From Candidatus Kaistia colombiensis (GTDB lineage: Bacteria; Pseudomonadota; Alphaproteobacteria; Rhizobiales; Kaistiaceae): a DNA stretch of 64,000 nt. The stretch spans positions 4,478,501 to 4,542,500 of the forward strand of contig CP119318.1 of assembly GCA_029203105.1 (NCBI GenBank), given 5' to 3'. This document shows, piece after piece, positions 8,919-18,468 of the stretch (positions within the stretch are counted from its first letter, which is position 1; each line of letters opens with the position of its first letter). Both the position numbers and the translations under genes were made by a program. Under the pieces are notes generated by a model that saw nothing but the letters and a program-made list of their open reading frames with translations, was not told the DNA's origin and did not search any database.

Positions 8919-10852
8919 GCGACGCCCCCTCCCTCGCCATCCGGCTCTTCGGCACCGACGAACCCGTCACGCCGCTCCGCATCCTGAGGGCGGGGGCGCT
9001 CACCGCCGAGCTCGACACCGGCAATCTCAGACACATCCGCTATGCCGGAATCGAGATCATCCGCGCGATCTCCTTCATCGTCCGCGACAAGAACTGGGGC
9101 ACCTACAACCCGGTGATCTCGGACCTCGTCGTCGACGAGCGCGCCGACGGTTTTACCGTCACCTACAAGGCGCTCGCCCTCGATGACAATCAGGCGTTTC
9201 GCTACGCCGCCCGCATCGAGGGCTTTGCCGATGGCAGGCTGTCATTCTCGGCCGAAGGCAGCGCGGAAAACGCCTTCCTCACCAACCGCACCGGCTTCGT
9301 CGTGCTGCATCCGATCGCCGGCGTTTCCGGCCATCCGGTGACGATCGAACATGTCGACGGCTCCATCGTCGAAAGCCGCTTCCCGGACATCATCAACCCG
9401 ATCCAGCCGATGATGGACCTGCGCGCGCTGACGCATGAAGCGGCGCCGGGCCTGAAGGTGACCTGCCGGATGGAGGGCGACACCTACGAGATGGAGGACC
9501 AGCGCAACTGGACCGACGCCTCGTACAAGACCTATGTCCGGCCGCTGGCCTTGCCCTGGCCCTACACGCTGCCGCCGGGCGAACGCATCGAGCAGGCCGT
9601 CCGCCTGACCGTCACCGGCGCGCTGCCCGCCGCCGTTAGCGGATCGGACACCGGCAAGGTGACACTCGGCGACCGGATCGGCACAGTGCCGCCGCTCGGC
9701 CTCGGGCTCGATCCGTCGGAGATCGCCGACACCATCGCCAAGCGCGACCTGCTGCAGCGCGTCGGCGCGAAAGTGCTGGTCGGCTACTACGACCCGTCGC
9801 TCGGCCATGACGGGACCACGCTCGTCGGTATCGTCGACGCGGCTCGCGCGCTGGACACCGAGCCATGGCTCGAGGCGGTGGTGCAATCGGTCGATGGCTT
9901 CGAGGCTGAGGTCGCGGCGCTCGGCAAGACCGTCGCCGCCATGGGCTCGCCGTTCCCGACCGTGCTGCTTTCGCCGCTGCCGGATTTGAAATGCACCCTG
10001 CCCGGCAGCGTCTGGCCGCCAGCGCCGCCGCCGCGCGCCTTCTTCGAGGCGGCACGCAAGGCTTTCCCGAACGCCCGCATCGGCGGCGGCATGTTCAGCC
10101 TGTTCACCGAGATGAACCGCAAGCGGCCGCCGGTCGATTTGATCGACCTCGTCTCGTTCACGACGACGGCCATGCTGCATGCCGGCGACGACATCTCGGT
10201 CACCGAGACCCTGGAGACGCTGCCCTCCGTCGCGCTCTCCGCTTCGGCGATCGCCGGCGACAAACCCTACGCCGTCGGCCCGAGCGCCATGGGCATGCGC
10301 ATGAACCCCTATGGCGAGGCGCCGTTCCCAAATCCCGGCAATATCCGCCAGGCGATCAACTTCAACGATCCGCGCCAGCGCGGCCTGCTCGGCGCCGCCT
10401 GGGCGCTCGGCTTCTTCGCCCGCTTCGCCGCCGGTGGCGCCGCCACGATCACGCTCGGCGGCACCACCGGCGCGTTCGGGCTGGTCGCCGTAAAGCATGC
10501 CTGGCCGCAGCCATACTTCGACGAGGCCGGTGGCGTGTTTCCGATGTTCCACGTCCTGCGCGGCATGGCGCGTCTCGCCGGCAAACCGCTGCTGAAAGTG
10601 ACCACGCCGGACACGATCGAGGCGATCGCCGCCGAGACCGGGGATGGCGTCGAACTCTGGCTTGCCAACCGCACGGGCGAAGAACAGTCTGTCGCCCTGC
10701 CCGGCGTGCCGCGCGATCTGTTCTTGCTGGATGCCGACAGTTTTGTCGCCGCCGCGCAAGATCCGAATGCGCTGGACACGCTGACCAAACCTTTTGACGA
10801 CCGCACGCTAGTGCTGACATCCTATGCGGTGACTCGGCTCCGACTGTCCTGA
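8915..10852 (+). CDS. D-apionate lactonase-like protein (ApnL family)
   Basis: 645 residues, no signal peptide. The N-terminal domain contains LRHIRYAGIEIIRAISFIVR then DKNWGTYNP, a pattern I associate with D-apionate lactonase. The middle part (KVLVGYYDPSLGHDGTTLVG, ARIGGGMFSLFTEMNRKRP, LIDLVSFTTTAMLHAGDD) fits a TIM barrel, and the C-terminal part is a small beta domain (VELWLANRTGEEQSVALPG). The enzyme would open apionolactone to apionate in D-apiose breakdown. Assignment rests on remembered family features and on its position between a sugar importer and dehydrogenases, so it is moderate only. Start ATG 8915 overlaps the permease stop. Confidence 0.55.
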   Translation: MSDAPSLAIRLFGTDEPVTPLRILRAGALTAELDTGNLRHIRYAGIEIIRAISFIVRDKNWGTYNPVISDLVVDERADGFTVTYKALALDDNQAFRYAARIEGFADGRLSFSAEGSAENAFLTNRTGFVVLHPIAGVSGHPVTIEHVDGSIVESRFPDIINPIQPMMDLRALTHEAAPGLKVTCRMEGDTYEMEDQRNWTDASYKTYVRPLALPWPYTLPPGERIEQAVRLTVTGALPAAVSGSDTGKVTLGDRIGTVPPLGLGLDPSEIADTIAKRDLLQRVGAKVLVGYYDPSLGHDGTTLVGIVDAARALDTEPWLEAVVQSVDGFEAEVAALGKTVAAMGSPFPTVLLSPLPDLKCTLPGSVWPPAPPPRAFFEAARKAFPNARIGGGMFSLFTEMNRKRPPVDLIDLVSFTTTAMLHAGDDISVTETLETLPSVALSASAIAGDKPYAVGPSAMGMRMNPYGEAPFPNPGNIRQAINFNDPRQRGLLGAAWALGFFARFAAGGAATITLGGTTGAFGLVAVKHAWPQPYFDEAGGVFPMFHVLRGMARLAGKPLLKVTTPDTIEAIAAETGDGVELWLANRTGEEQSVALPGVPRDLFLLDADSFVAAAQDPNALDTLTKPFDDRTLVLTSYAVTRLRLS

Positions 10853-10879
10853 TATCGTTCCATCATTCGAGGTTGTACT

Positions 10880-11869
10880 ATGCATATCCTTATCATCGGC
10901 GCGGCTGGCATGGTCGGTCGCAAGCTCACCGATAGGCTTGTCGCTGACGGTCGCCTCGGCAGCAGGGAAGTGAGCCGCCTGACGCTCGCGGACGTCGTCG
11001 CGCCGGCCGTGCCGCAGGGCTTCGGCGGCACGGTCGAGACGCTGACGATCGACCTTTCGACGCCGGAAGCCTCGCAGACCCTGATCGCCAATCGTCCGGA
11101 CGTGATCTTCCACCTCGCCGCCATCGTCTCCGGCGAGGCCGAGGCTGATTTCGACAAGGGCTACCGCATCAATTTCGACGGCACCCGCTACCTGTTCGAC
11201 ACGATCCGCCTCGAGAATTCCAAGTCGGGCTACAAGCCCCGCGTGGTGTTCACCTCGTCGATCGCCGTGTTCGGCGCACCGTTCCCGGACAAGATCGGCG
11301 ACGAGTTCTTCGAGACGCCGCTGACCAGCTACGGCACCCAGAAGGCGATCGGCGAACTGCTTTTGGCCGATTACTCGCGCCGCGGCTTCTTCGACGGCAT
11401 CGGCATCCGCCTGCCGACGATCTGCATTCGTCCCGGCAAGCCGAACAAGGCCGCCTCGGGCTTCTTCTCCAACATCCTGCGCGAGCCGCTGGTCGGCCAG
11501 GAAGCCGTGCTGCCGGTATCGCCGGACGTGCGCCACTGGTTTGCCAGCCCCCGTTCGGCCGTCGGCTTCCTGATCCATGCCGGCACGCTCGACCTCAACG
11601 AAGTCGGCCCGCGCCGCACGCTCAACATGCCGGGCCTGTCGGCGACCGTCGGCGAGGAGATCGAGGCGCTGCGCAGCGTCGCCGGCGACAAGGCCGTCAA
11701 GCTGATCCGCCACGAGAAGGACGAGACCATCGACCGCATCGTCGCCGGCTGGGCGCGCGACTTCGACACGACGCGCGCTCTGGCGCTGGGCTTCCGGGCC
11801 GAGACCTCGTTCGACCAGATCATCCGCGCCCATGTCGAGGATGAACTCGGCGGCAAGATCGGCGGCTGA
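10880..11869 (+). CDS. denD: NAD-dependent epimerase/dehydratase, D-erythronate dehydrogenase-like
   Basis: 329 residues, extended SDR fold with N-terminal GAAGMVG nucleotide motif, HLAAIVSGEAEADFDKGYRI, SSIAVFGAPFPDKI, the catalytic Y-x3-K in TSYGTQKAIGELL, and IGIRLPTICIRPGKPNKAAS. This set closely matches DenD, which oxidises D-erythronate at C2. It would act on a four-carbon acid made or imported by this locus. It follows the lactonase-like gene by 27 bases, in the same operon. Confidence 0.7.
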   Translation: MHILIIGAAGMVGRKLTDRLVADGRLGSREVSRLTLADVVAPAVPQGFGGTVETLTIDLSTPEASQTLIANRPDVIFHLAAIVSGEAEADFDKGYRINFDGTRYLFDTIRLENSKSGYKPRVVFTSSIAVFGAPFPDKIGDEFFETPLTSYGTQKAIGELLLADYSRRGFFDGIGIRLPTICIRPGKPNKAASGFFSNILREPLVGQEAVLPVSPDVRHWFASPRSAVGFLIHAGTLDLNEVGPRRTLNMPGLSATVGEEIEALRSVAGDKAVKLIRHEKDETIDRIVAGWARDFDTTRALALGFRAETSFDQIIRAHVEDELGGKIGG

Positions 11870-11897
11870 GATTCGTTGACTTAAGGCACAGGCTGTT

Positions 11898-12046
11898 CCT
11901 CACCTCTCCCTGAGGGAGACCTTCGCACAACGCCGCCGTCATCCCGGCGAAGGCCGGGATCCATACACACCGCCATCAGGCTGGAAGGCCGGGCCACGGT
12001 TGCGTGGCCGGTGTTCATGGGCCCCGGCCTTCGCCGGGGCGACGAC
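11898..12046. repeat. intergenic palindromic repeat elements
   Basis: A half copy of the CTCTCCCTGAGGGAG element (11898-11919) is followed by a composite of about 110 bp (11938-12046). The composite starts GTCATCCCGGCGAAGGCCGG and ends GGCCTTCGCCGGGGCGACGAC, so the ends are inverted. The same composite occurs inverted at 15168-15278. Such elements are non-coding and can form long hairpins after genes. Confidence 0.8.
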
Positions 12047-12154
12047 ACTTGATGTTATGCAAAGGTCGCCAAGGGAGGGGTGAGAGGCTTGCTCCACCGG
12101 AATGTATCCTGCCCTGTGCCGAAAGGCGCCAACCCGAGCCGGAACCGTAAAACC

Positions 12155-12922
12155 ATGGCGAGCGATCCCTTCTCCTTGTCCGACCGCGTCGCCGCGGTGA
12201 CCGGCGGCGGCTCCGGCATTGGCCTTGCCAGCGCGCAGGCGCTGGCCCGTGCCGGCGCCCGGGTCGCCATCCTCGACCGCAATCCGGTGACGGACGATAT
12301 CCTCGCGACGCTCGGCACGACGGCCGAGCATTTCGCCGTCGTGGCCGATGTCGCCGAGGAGGCGAGCCTCGAGGCCGCCTTCCAGGCGGTGATCGAACGC
12401 GCCGGCCGGATCGACATTCTCGTCAACAGCGCCGGCACGGCGATCCGCCGCCCGGCGGTGGAACTGACCGTTGCCGACTGGGACACGGTGGTGAACGTCA
12501 ACATGACGGGCACCTTCCTCGCCGCGCGCATCGCGGCGCGCCACATGATCGCCGCCGGCACGAAAGGCTCGATCGTCAACGTGTCGTCGATCATGGGCTT
12601 TTCCGGCGGCGGGCTCTATCCGAACATCTCCTACCAGACGACCAAGGGTGCGATCGTCAACATGACCCGCGCGCTGGCCGTCGAATGGGCGCCGAACGGA
12701 ATTCGCGTCAACGCAGTGGCACCGACCTATGTTCGCACTCCCTTCATCGCCGGCCTGATGGCCGATCCGGAACTGATCGCCCGCGCCATGGCGATGACGC
12801 CGCTGCGCCGCTTTGCCGAACCGGAAGAGGTCGCCAACGCGATCCTGTTCCTGGCAAGCCCCGGCGCCTCGATGGTCACGGGCCACACGCTGCCGGTCGA
12901 CGGCGGCTTTCTCGCCCAATAA
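12155..12922 (+). CDS. SDR family NAD(P)-dependent oxidoreductase
   Basis: 255 residues with a classical SDR layout: TGGGSGIGLA cofactor motif, LVNSAGTAIR, catalytic Ser in NVSSIMGFSGGG, Tyr-x3-Lys in SYQTTKGA, and the C-terminal PVDGGF. It probably oxidises a sugar alcohol or sugar acid in the apionate/erythronate route. Start ATG 12155 has only a weak ribosome site (CGGAACCG). It is separated from denD by repeat elements, so it may be transcribed separately. Confidence 0.82.
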   Translation: MASDPFSLSDRVAAVTGGGSGIGLASAQALARAGARVAILDRNPVTDDILATLGTTAEHFAVVADVAEEASLEAAFQAVIERAGRIDILVNSAGTAIRRPAVELTVADWDTVVNVNMTGTFLAARIAARHMIAAGTKGSIVNVSSIMGFSGGGLYPNISYQTTKGAIVNMTRALAVEWAPNGIRVNAVAPTYVRTPFIAGLMADPELIARAMAMTPLRRFAEPEEVANAILFLASPGASMVTGHTLPVDGGFLAQ

Positions 12923-12948
12923 CAAACGACATTCTGGAAGGAACACGC

Positions 12949-13695
12949 ATGTCTGACACCAAGATCGCCCTCGTCACCGGCGCCGGCACCGGCATCGGCA
13001 AGGCCGTTGCACTGGCGCTCGTCGCCGCCGGCTACACCACCGTCGTCACCGGCCGCCGCACCGAGCCGCTGCAGGACGTCGTCAAGGAGAGCGGCGGCAA
13101 GGCCGTCGCCATTCCGTCCGACATCACCGACGAGGCCTCGGTCGCGGCGCTGTTCGGCGAGATCAAGAAGCGCTTCGGCCGCCTCGACGTCCTCTTCAAC
13201 AATGCCGGCGTCAACGCGCCGCCGGTCAACATCGAGGACCTCGACGTCGCCAAGTGGAAGGCCGTGATCGACACCAACGTCACCGGCGTCTTCCTCTGCA
13301 CCCAGGCCGCCTTCCGCATCATGAAGGACCAGTCGCCGATGGGCGGCCGCATAATCAACAACGGCTCGATCTCAGCCGTGATGCCGCGCCCGAATTCGGC
13401 GCCCTACACGGCCTCCAAGCACGCCGTGCTCGGCCTGACCCGCTCGACCGCGCTCGACGGCCGCAAATACGACATCGCCTGCGGCCAGATCGACATCGGC
13501 AACACCGAGACGCCGATGGCCGCCAAGATGAAGCACGGCGTGCTGCAGGCCGACCTGTCGGTCAAGGTCGAGCCGACCTTCGACGTCAGCCACGTCGCCA
13601 ACGCGGTCGTCCACATGGCCTCCCTGCCGCTCGACGCCAACGTCCTGCAGATGACGATCATGGCCACCAAGATGCCCCTCGTCGGCCGCGGCTGA
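12949..13695 (+). CDS. SDR family oxidoreductase
   Basis: 248 residues: TGAGTGIGKAVAL, LFNNAGVNAPP, catalytic region NNGSISAVMPRPNSAPYTAS with K following (YTASK), and a C-terminal tail MTIMATKMPLVGRG instead of the usual DGG. Strong GGAAGG upstream of ATG 12949; 26 bases after the previous SDR, so co-transcribed. The substrate is unknown; context suggests a sugar or sugar acid. Confidence 0.82.
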   Translation: MSDTKIALVTGAGTGIGKAVALALVAAGYTTVVTGRRTEPLQDVVKESGGKAVAIPSDITDEASVAALFGEIKKRFGRLDVLFNNAGVNAPPVNIEDLDVAKWKAVIDTNVTGVFLCTQAAFRIMKDQSPMGGRIINNGSISAVMPRPNSAPYTASKHAVLGLTRSTALDGRKYDIACGQIDIGNTETPMAAKMKHGVLQADLSVKVEPTFDVSHVANAVVHMASLPLDANVLQMTIMATKMPLVGRG

Positions 13696-13711
13696 GCGGG
13701 CAGCGCAGAGT

Positions 13712-13871
13712 CTTCACCTCTCCCTGAGGGAGAGGTCGACGCACGAAGTGCGGCGGGTGAGGGTTTACGGCCTCACCCGCCGGTCTCCATCCTCGAAGCG
13801 CTTCATCCGGAGGGTTTCCTAAACCCTCACCCGGAGCTTCGCTCCGACCTCTCCCTCAGGGAGAGGTGAAG
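13712..13871. repeat. inverted pair of CTCTCCCTGAGGGAG elements
   Basis: Two copies of the element, CTTCACCTCTCCCTGAGGGA onward and its reverse complement ending CCCTCAGGGAGAGGTGAAG, face each other across about 70 bases. The flanks (GGGTTTACGGCCTCACCC and AAACCCTCACCCGG) also match. The pair lies between convergent genes and probably acts as a bidirectional terminator. Confidence 0.8.
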
Positions 13872-13885
13872 GTCGGGGCTTGCCC

Positions 13886-15008
13886 CTACCGCGCCGCCAG
13901 CGCCGCGACGTGGTCGGCCAGCGCGAGCGAGGCGGTCAGGCCCGGGAGATTCGATGCCGAACAGGTTGATCAGGCCGGCGATGCCGTGGACCGAGGCGTC
14001 CTGGACGACGAAATCCTGGCCCGGCGCGCCCTTCGGCACGATCTTCGGCCGGATGCCGGCATAGCCCGGCTGCAGGCGATCGGCGCTCACCTCCGGCCAA
14101 TAGCGCTTCACCGCCTCGACGAAAAGCGGGATGCGCGACGCGTCGACGTCGTAATTGATCTCGTCGATCCATTCGACATCCGGGCCGAAGCGCGCCTGGC
14201 CGCCCATGTCGAGGGTGAGATGGGTGCCGAGACCGCCCGGCACCGGCACGGGATAGATCAGCCGAGAGAAGGGCGAGCGGCCCGATAGGGTGAAGTAGCT
14301 GCCCTTGGCGTAATACTCGGTCGGGATATGCGCGGCATCGAGCCCGGTGATCGTGCGGGCAACGGCGGGCGCGAACAGCCCGGCGGAATTGACCAGCAAC
14401 CGCGTGCGAAGCTGCATCGGCTCGGCGCCGCCGATCGACAGCACGATGCCGTCGCCATCCGGCCGGGCGCCGACGAGCGGGCTGGAGAACACCACCATGC
14501 CGCCGGATGCCTCGACGTCGCCCTGCAGCGCCAGCATGTAGGCGTGGCTGTCGATGATGCCGGTCGAGGGCGACAGCAACGCGCCGGCGCATTGAAGATT
14601 GGGCTCGAGCGCCACCGCCTCGGCCTGCGACAGCTCGCGCAGATCGAGCACGCCATTGGCGGCCGCCCTGGCGGCGATCGAACCAAGCCGGTCGCGCTCG
14701 GCCGCGTCGGCGGCGACGATCAGCTTGCCGCAATTGGCATGAGGCACGCCGCGCCCGGCACAATAGGTATAGAGCGCCTCCTTGCCGGCAACGCAGAAGC
14801 GCGCCATAAGGCTGCCCGGCGCGTAATAGATGCCGGCATGGATGACTTCGCTGTTGCGCGACGAGGTCTGGGTGCCGATAGCGTCCTCGGCCTCGATCAC
14901 CAGGACCTCGCGACCGGCAAGCCCAAGCGCCCGCGCCACTGCCAGCCCGACCACACCGGCGCCGACGACGACGCACTCGATTTCATCCATCAGAGCACTC
15001 GAATCCAT
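13886..15008 (-). CDS. FAD-dependent oxidoreductase, L-2-hydroxyglutarate oxidase-like (C-terminal frameshift)
   Basis: The DAO fold starts with ECVVVGAGVVGLAVARALG (FAD dinucleotide motif) and continues TQTSSRNSEVIHAGIYYAPG, a hallmark of L-2-hydroxyglutarate dehydrogenase/oxidase relatives, then LLSPSTGIIDSHAYMLAL and LINLFGIESPGL. Near 13941 an extra G (CCCGGGCC for CCCGGCC) breaks the frame; correcting it gives TASLALADHVAALAAR and a stop at 13886 instead of 13827. About 373 residues. The start is 15008, or 14990 (MDEIE). It oxidises a 2-hydroxy acid with electron transfer to quinone or oxygen; the exact substrate is not shown. Confidence 0.8.
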
Positions 15009-15087
15009 GGAAATGCACGGCGGCGCGCCGACTCAATCAGCGCGCCCTGCGGTCTATAGCGCAAGAGTTTCCTGGAGTGGAATCGGA

Positions 15088-15116
15088 CCTTCACCTCTCC
15101 CCGAGGGTGAGGTCGA
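15088..15116. repeat. single CTCTCCCTGAGGGAG-type element
   Basis: CCTTCACCTCTCCCCGAGGG followed by TGAGGTCGA is a diverged copy of the element seen at 13712 and 20272. Confidence 0.7.
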
Positions 15117-15167
15117 TGGCTAGACCCAAGGAGATAGCCAAGCAGACGGTGGCGTGCTGGAGAGTTC

Positions 15168-15278
15168 GTCGCCCCGGCGAAGGCCGGGGCCCATGAACAC
15201 CGGCCAGGCAAGCCGTGGCGAGCCGGCTCTCCGAAAGGCCGACGTGTCTGCATCCCGGCCTTCGCCGGGATGACGACC
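15168..15278. repeat. composite palindromic repeat, inverted copy of 11938-12046
   Basis: It starts GTCGCCCCGGCGAAGGCCGG and ends CCCGGCCTTCGCCGGGATGA. Read on the minus strand it aligns with 11938-12046, including the shared internal CCGGTGTTCATGGGCCCCGG. It lies between the FAD oxidoreductase promoter region and the ureG 3' end. Confidence 0.8.
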
Positions 15279-15336
15279 GAAGGCCCACGTTCAAACAGCC
15301 CGACTCAAGGATGCGCCCTGAACGGCAAGACCGCCC

Positions 15337-15979
<643 letters not shown>

Positions 15980-16030
15980 CAGAGTTCGCCTCGTGTTGCT
16001 GGCGCGCGGCGACCGGCCGCGACGCGAAAC

Positions 16031-16581
16031 TCAATCGTGCCGGTGGTCGCCTGATCGTGCGTCCGTGCGCATGGCCATGATCGTGATCGTGCGCATGCGA
16101 TGATCGCCCTGACCGTGATCGCATGACTCGTGCCCGCCATGGCCGGAATAGGCGCCGCGCACCGGATTGAACTGCGCGACGATCTCCTTGACCCGCGCGC
16201 CGAGCCCTTCGAGCATCGCCTGGATGACGTGATCGCGCAGGATCAGGATGCGGGTCGGCTCGATCGCGGCGGCGAGATGGCGGTTGCCGATGTGCCAGGC
16301 GAGTTCGATCAGATGGACCGGATCCCTGGCGAACACCTCGTAGAGCGGTTCGTAGGCGGCGGCGATGGCGATCGTGCCGCCGTCCTCCAGCAGCAGCGTG
16401 TCGCCGGCGTCGAGCACGACCGTCTCGGGCAGGTCGACCATCACCTTGCGGCCATCGACCAGCTCGATCAGGCGGCGGCGCAGATGGCGCTCGTCATGCT
16501 GCAGCACGGCGCGGCCGCGCGCGGCTCCTGACTCTCCGACCGCGGATCCGTCCCGCGCCGGACGGCGACTGCCTTCAACAT
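16031..16581 (-). CDS. ureE: urease accessory nickel metallochaperone UreE (frameshifted as sequenced)
   Basis: The start at 16581 (MLKAVAVRRG) leads to a frame change near 16520. The conserved core follows: LQHDERHLRRRLIELVDGRK, VDLPETVVLDAGDTLLLEDG, IAAAYEPLYEVFARDPVHLI, ELAWHIGNRHLAAAIEPTRI. The tail is histidine-rich in all frames (GHGGHESCDH, then HDHDHGHAHG or similar, ending DHRHD before the stop at 16031), with at least one shift at 16080-16120. UreE binds nickel through the core His and the His tail and delivers it to UreG. Divergent from ureD. Confidence 0.88.
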
Positions 16582-16964
16582 GCCATTCCCCAATTCGACA
16601 CGGCCCGCGACGAACCGTCGCCGGCATGGTCCGGCCGGACCCTGATGCCCCCTTATAGCCAGCGATGGACGCGCGTCGCAGGGGCCGAATGCGATGTCAT
16701 CCAGTTCTGCAGCTCTTTTGCGCGACTATGGAAAGCGGGCGCCGCGTTTTTTCGGGACGGGACGCACAGCTCGGGATCCCGCGCACAACTGCCAAGTCTT
16801 TGAGCATGCAAATGAATATTTGTGGTTGCCGGAAGGGCAACTCCGTGTGATAGCCTCCGCTTACAATCGTCCCAGTGCCCGTCGAACGGGCAGCCCGGAT
16901 CGGGACGCAAGACAGAGTGAGGCCGCTTTTGCTCGCCGAGGGTGCTTCGCCAGACGCCATTCCG
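16582..16964. promoter_or_regulatory. divergent ureE / ureD intergenic region
   Basis: 383 bases with no convincing gene. It holds two inverted repeats close together, CAAATGAATATTTG (16809-16822) and GTTGCC-N5-GGCAAC (16825-16841). On the minus strand a TATAAG hexamer (16652-16657) could be the -10 of ureEG. The AT-rich CAAAT...ATTTG stretch stands out locally and is the best candidate regulator site for ureDABC. Confidence 0.4.
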
Positions 16965-17816
16965 ATGGCGCGCGCCCACTATGCGGCGCAGCCGAGCCAC
17001 TGGCTCGCCGAGCTCGAGCTCTGGTTCGCGCTCGAGCGCCGGCAAGACCCGGCTGATGCGCCGCCGCCATCTCGGCCCGCTCGTCGTCCAGAAGCCGTTC
17101 CATCCGGAAAAGGACGGCACCTGCCACGTCTATCTGCTGCATCCGCCGGGCGGCGTCGCCGGCGGCGACCAGCTCGACCTGCGCTTCCATCTCGCCGCCG
17201 ATGCGCGCGCCGTGCTGACCACGCCGGGCGCGACGAAATTCTACCGCAGCGAGCACGGCATCAGCACCCAGGCGACGACCATCGATGTCGGCGCCAATGC
17301 GGTCTGCGAATACCTGCCGCAGGAAACCATCGTCTTCGACGGCGCCGATGCCTCGATCGACACGCGCGTGACGCTCGGAAGCCGGCGCCACCTATGTCGG
17401 CTGGGATTTCATCTGCCTCGGCAGGCCGGCGGCCGGCGAGCGCTTCGAGACCGGCACGCTGCGCCAGCGCATCGAGATCACGCGCGACGGCAGGCCGATC
17501 TGGTTCGAGCGCGTGCGGCTTCCCGGCGGCTCGGCGCTTGCAGGGCGCGCCCTATGCGCTGGCAGGCCAGCCCACCTGGGGCACCATGATCTATGTCGGC
17601 CCGACGGCCGAGGACGCGGCGGAGCGGGTGCGCGCCGCGATCGGCAGCCGTGGCGACGGCGTCTTCACCGTCAGCCAGCTCGAGCATGGCGTCGTCTGCC
17701 GCTATCTCGGACCGAGGGTTTCGGAAGGCAAGGCACTTTTCGTCCGGGCGTGGGATGCGCTCCGGACATCATGCCAGGGCAAGGCCGCCAACGCGCCGCG
17801 CATCTGGGCCACGTAA
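16965..17816 (+). CDS. ureD: urease accessory protein UreD/UreH (frameshifted as sequenced)
   Basis: Conserved UreD segments run through three frames: ARAHYAAQPSHWLAELELWF, then TRLMRRRHLGPLVVQKPFHP, YLLHPPGGVAGGDQLDLRFH, TTPGATKFYRSEHG and PQETIVFDGADASIDTRVTL, then the C-terminal part YVGPTAEDAAERVRAAIG ... RYLGPRVSEGKALFVRAWDA. Breaks near 17035, 17380 (GGAAGCC for GGAGCC) and 17537 (GGGCG for GGCG) each fit one extra base. UreD is the scaffold on apo-urease that receives nickel. The start is uncertain: the frame is open to 16875, and ATG 16965 fits the usual length. First gene of ureDABC. Confidence 0.85.
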   Translation: MARAHYAAQPSHWLAELELWFALERRQDPADAPPPSRPARRPEAVPSGKGRHLPRLSAASAGRRRRRRPARPALPSRRRCARRADHAGRDEILPQRARHQHPGDDHRCRRQCGLRIPAAGNHRLRRRRCLDRHARDARKPAPPMSAGISSASAGRRPASASRPARCASASRSRATAGRSGSSACGFPAARRLQGAPYALAGQPTWGTMIYVGPTAEDAAERVRAAIGSRGDGVFTVSQLEHGVVCRYLGPRVSEGKALFVRAWDALRTSCQGKAANAPRIWAT

Positions 17817-17841
17817 ACACGGATACGATTGGGGACCGCCG

Positions 17842-18144
17842 ATGGAACTTCTACCACGCGAGAAAGACAAGCTTCTGCTGTTCACCGCGGCCCTGGTGGC
17901 GGAACGCCGCCTGGCCCGCGGCGTCAAGCTGAACTATCCCGAAGCGGTCGCCTACATCTCGGCGGCGATCCTGGAAGGCGCCCGCGACGGCCGCACCGTC
18001 GCCGAGCTGATGTCCTATGGCGCGACGCTGCTGACGCGCGACCAGGTCATGGAAGGCGTGCCGGAAATGATCCACGACATCCAGGTCGAAGCCACCTTCC
18101 CCGACGGGACCAAGCTGGTCACCGTCCACAATCCCATACCGTAG
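17842..18144 (+). CDS. ureA: urease subunit gamma
   Basis: 100 residues, full length and unbroken: MELLPREKDKLLLFTAALVA, RGVKLNYPEAVAYISAAILE, DQVMEGVPEMIHDIQVEATF, ending VTVHNPIP. This is the small gamma subunit of the (alpha-beta-gamma) urease in the cytosol. It lies 25 bases after ureD and 11 before ureB. Confidence 0.96.
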   Translation: MELLPREKDKLLLFTAALVAERRLARGVKLNYPEAVAYISAAILEGARDGRTVAELMSYGATLLTRDQVMEGVPEMIHDIQVEATFPDGTKLVTVHNPIP

Positions 18145-18155
18145 AGGGCGTCGTC

Positions 18156-18467
18156 ATGATCCCAGGCGAATATTTCATCGAAGACGGCGAGATCGAACTC
18201 AATGCCGGCCGCGAACGGCGACTCCGTCGACGTCGCCAATTCGGGCGACCGGCCGATCCAGGTCGGCTCGCACTATCATTTCTACGAGACCAATACGGCG
18301 CTGGTTTCGACCGCGACAAGACCAGGGGCTTCCGCCTCAACATTCCGGCCGGCACCGCCGTCCGCTTCGAGCCGGGCCAGGCGCGCACCGTCGAGCTGGT
18401 GGCGCTCGCCGGCGACCGCGCCGTCTTCGGCTTCAACGCCAAGGTCATGGGAAAGCTGGAGGTCTGA
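18156..18467 (+). CDS. ureB: urease subunit beta (frameshifted as sequenced)
   Basis: MIPGEYFIEDGEIELNAG is followed, after a break near 18205 (extra C), by NGDSVDVANSGDRPIQVGSH and YHFYETNTAL. After a second break near 18305 comes FDRDKTRGFRLNIPAGTAVR, then FEPGQARTVELVALAG and the end FNAKVMGKLEV. The reconstructed length of about 103 residues is normal for UreB. The stop TGA is one base before the ureC ATG. The second break looks like a missing base rather than an extra one. Confidence 0.92.
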   Translation: MIPGEYFIEDGEIELNAGRERRLRRRRQFGRPADPGRLALSFLRDQYGAGFDRDKTRGFRLNIPAGTAVRFEPGQARTVELVALAGDRAVFGFNAKVMGKLEV

Positions 18468-18468
18468 G

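Noticed and set aside
16690..16960. Small open frames in the ureE/ureD gap
   Set aside because: No ribosome site, no motif, and they overlap the expected divergent promoters.
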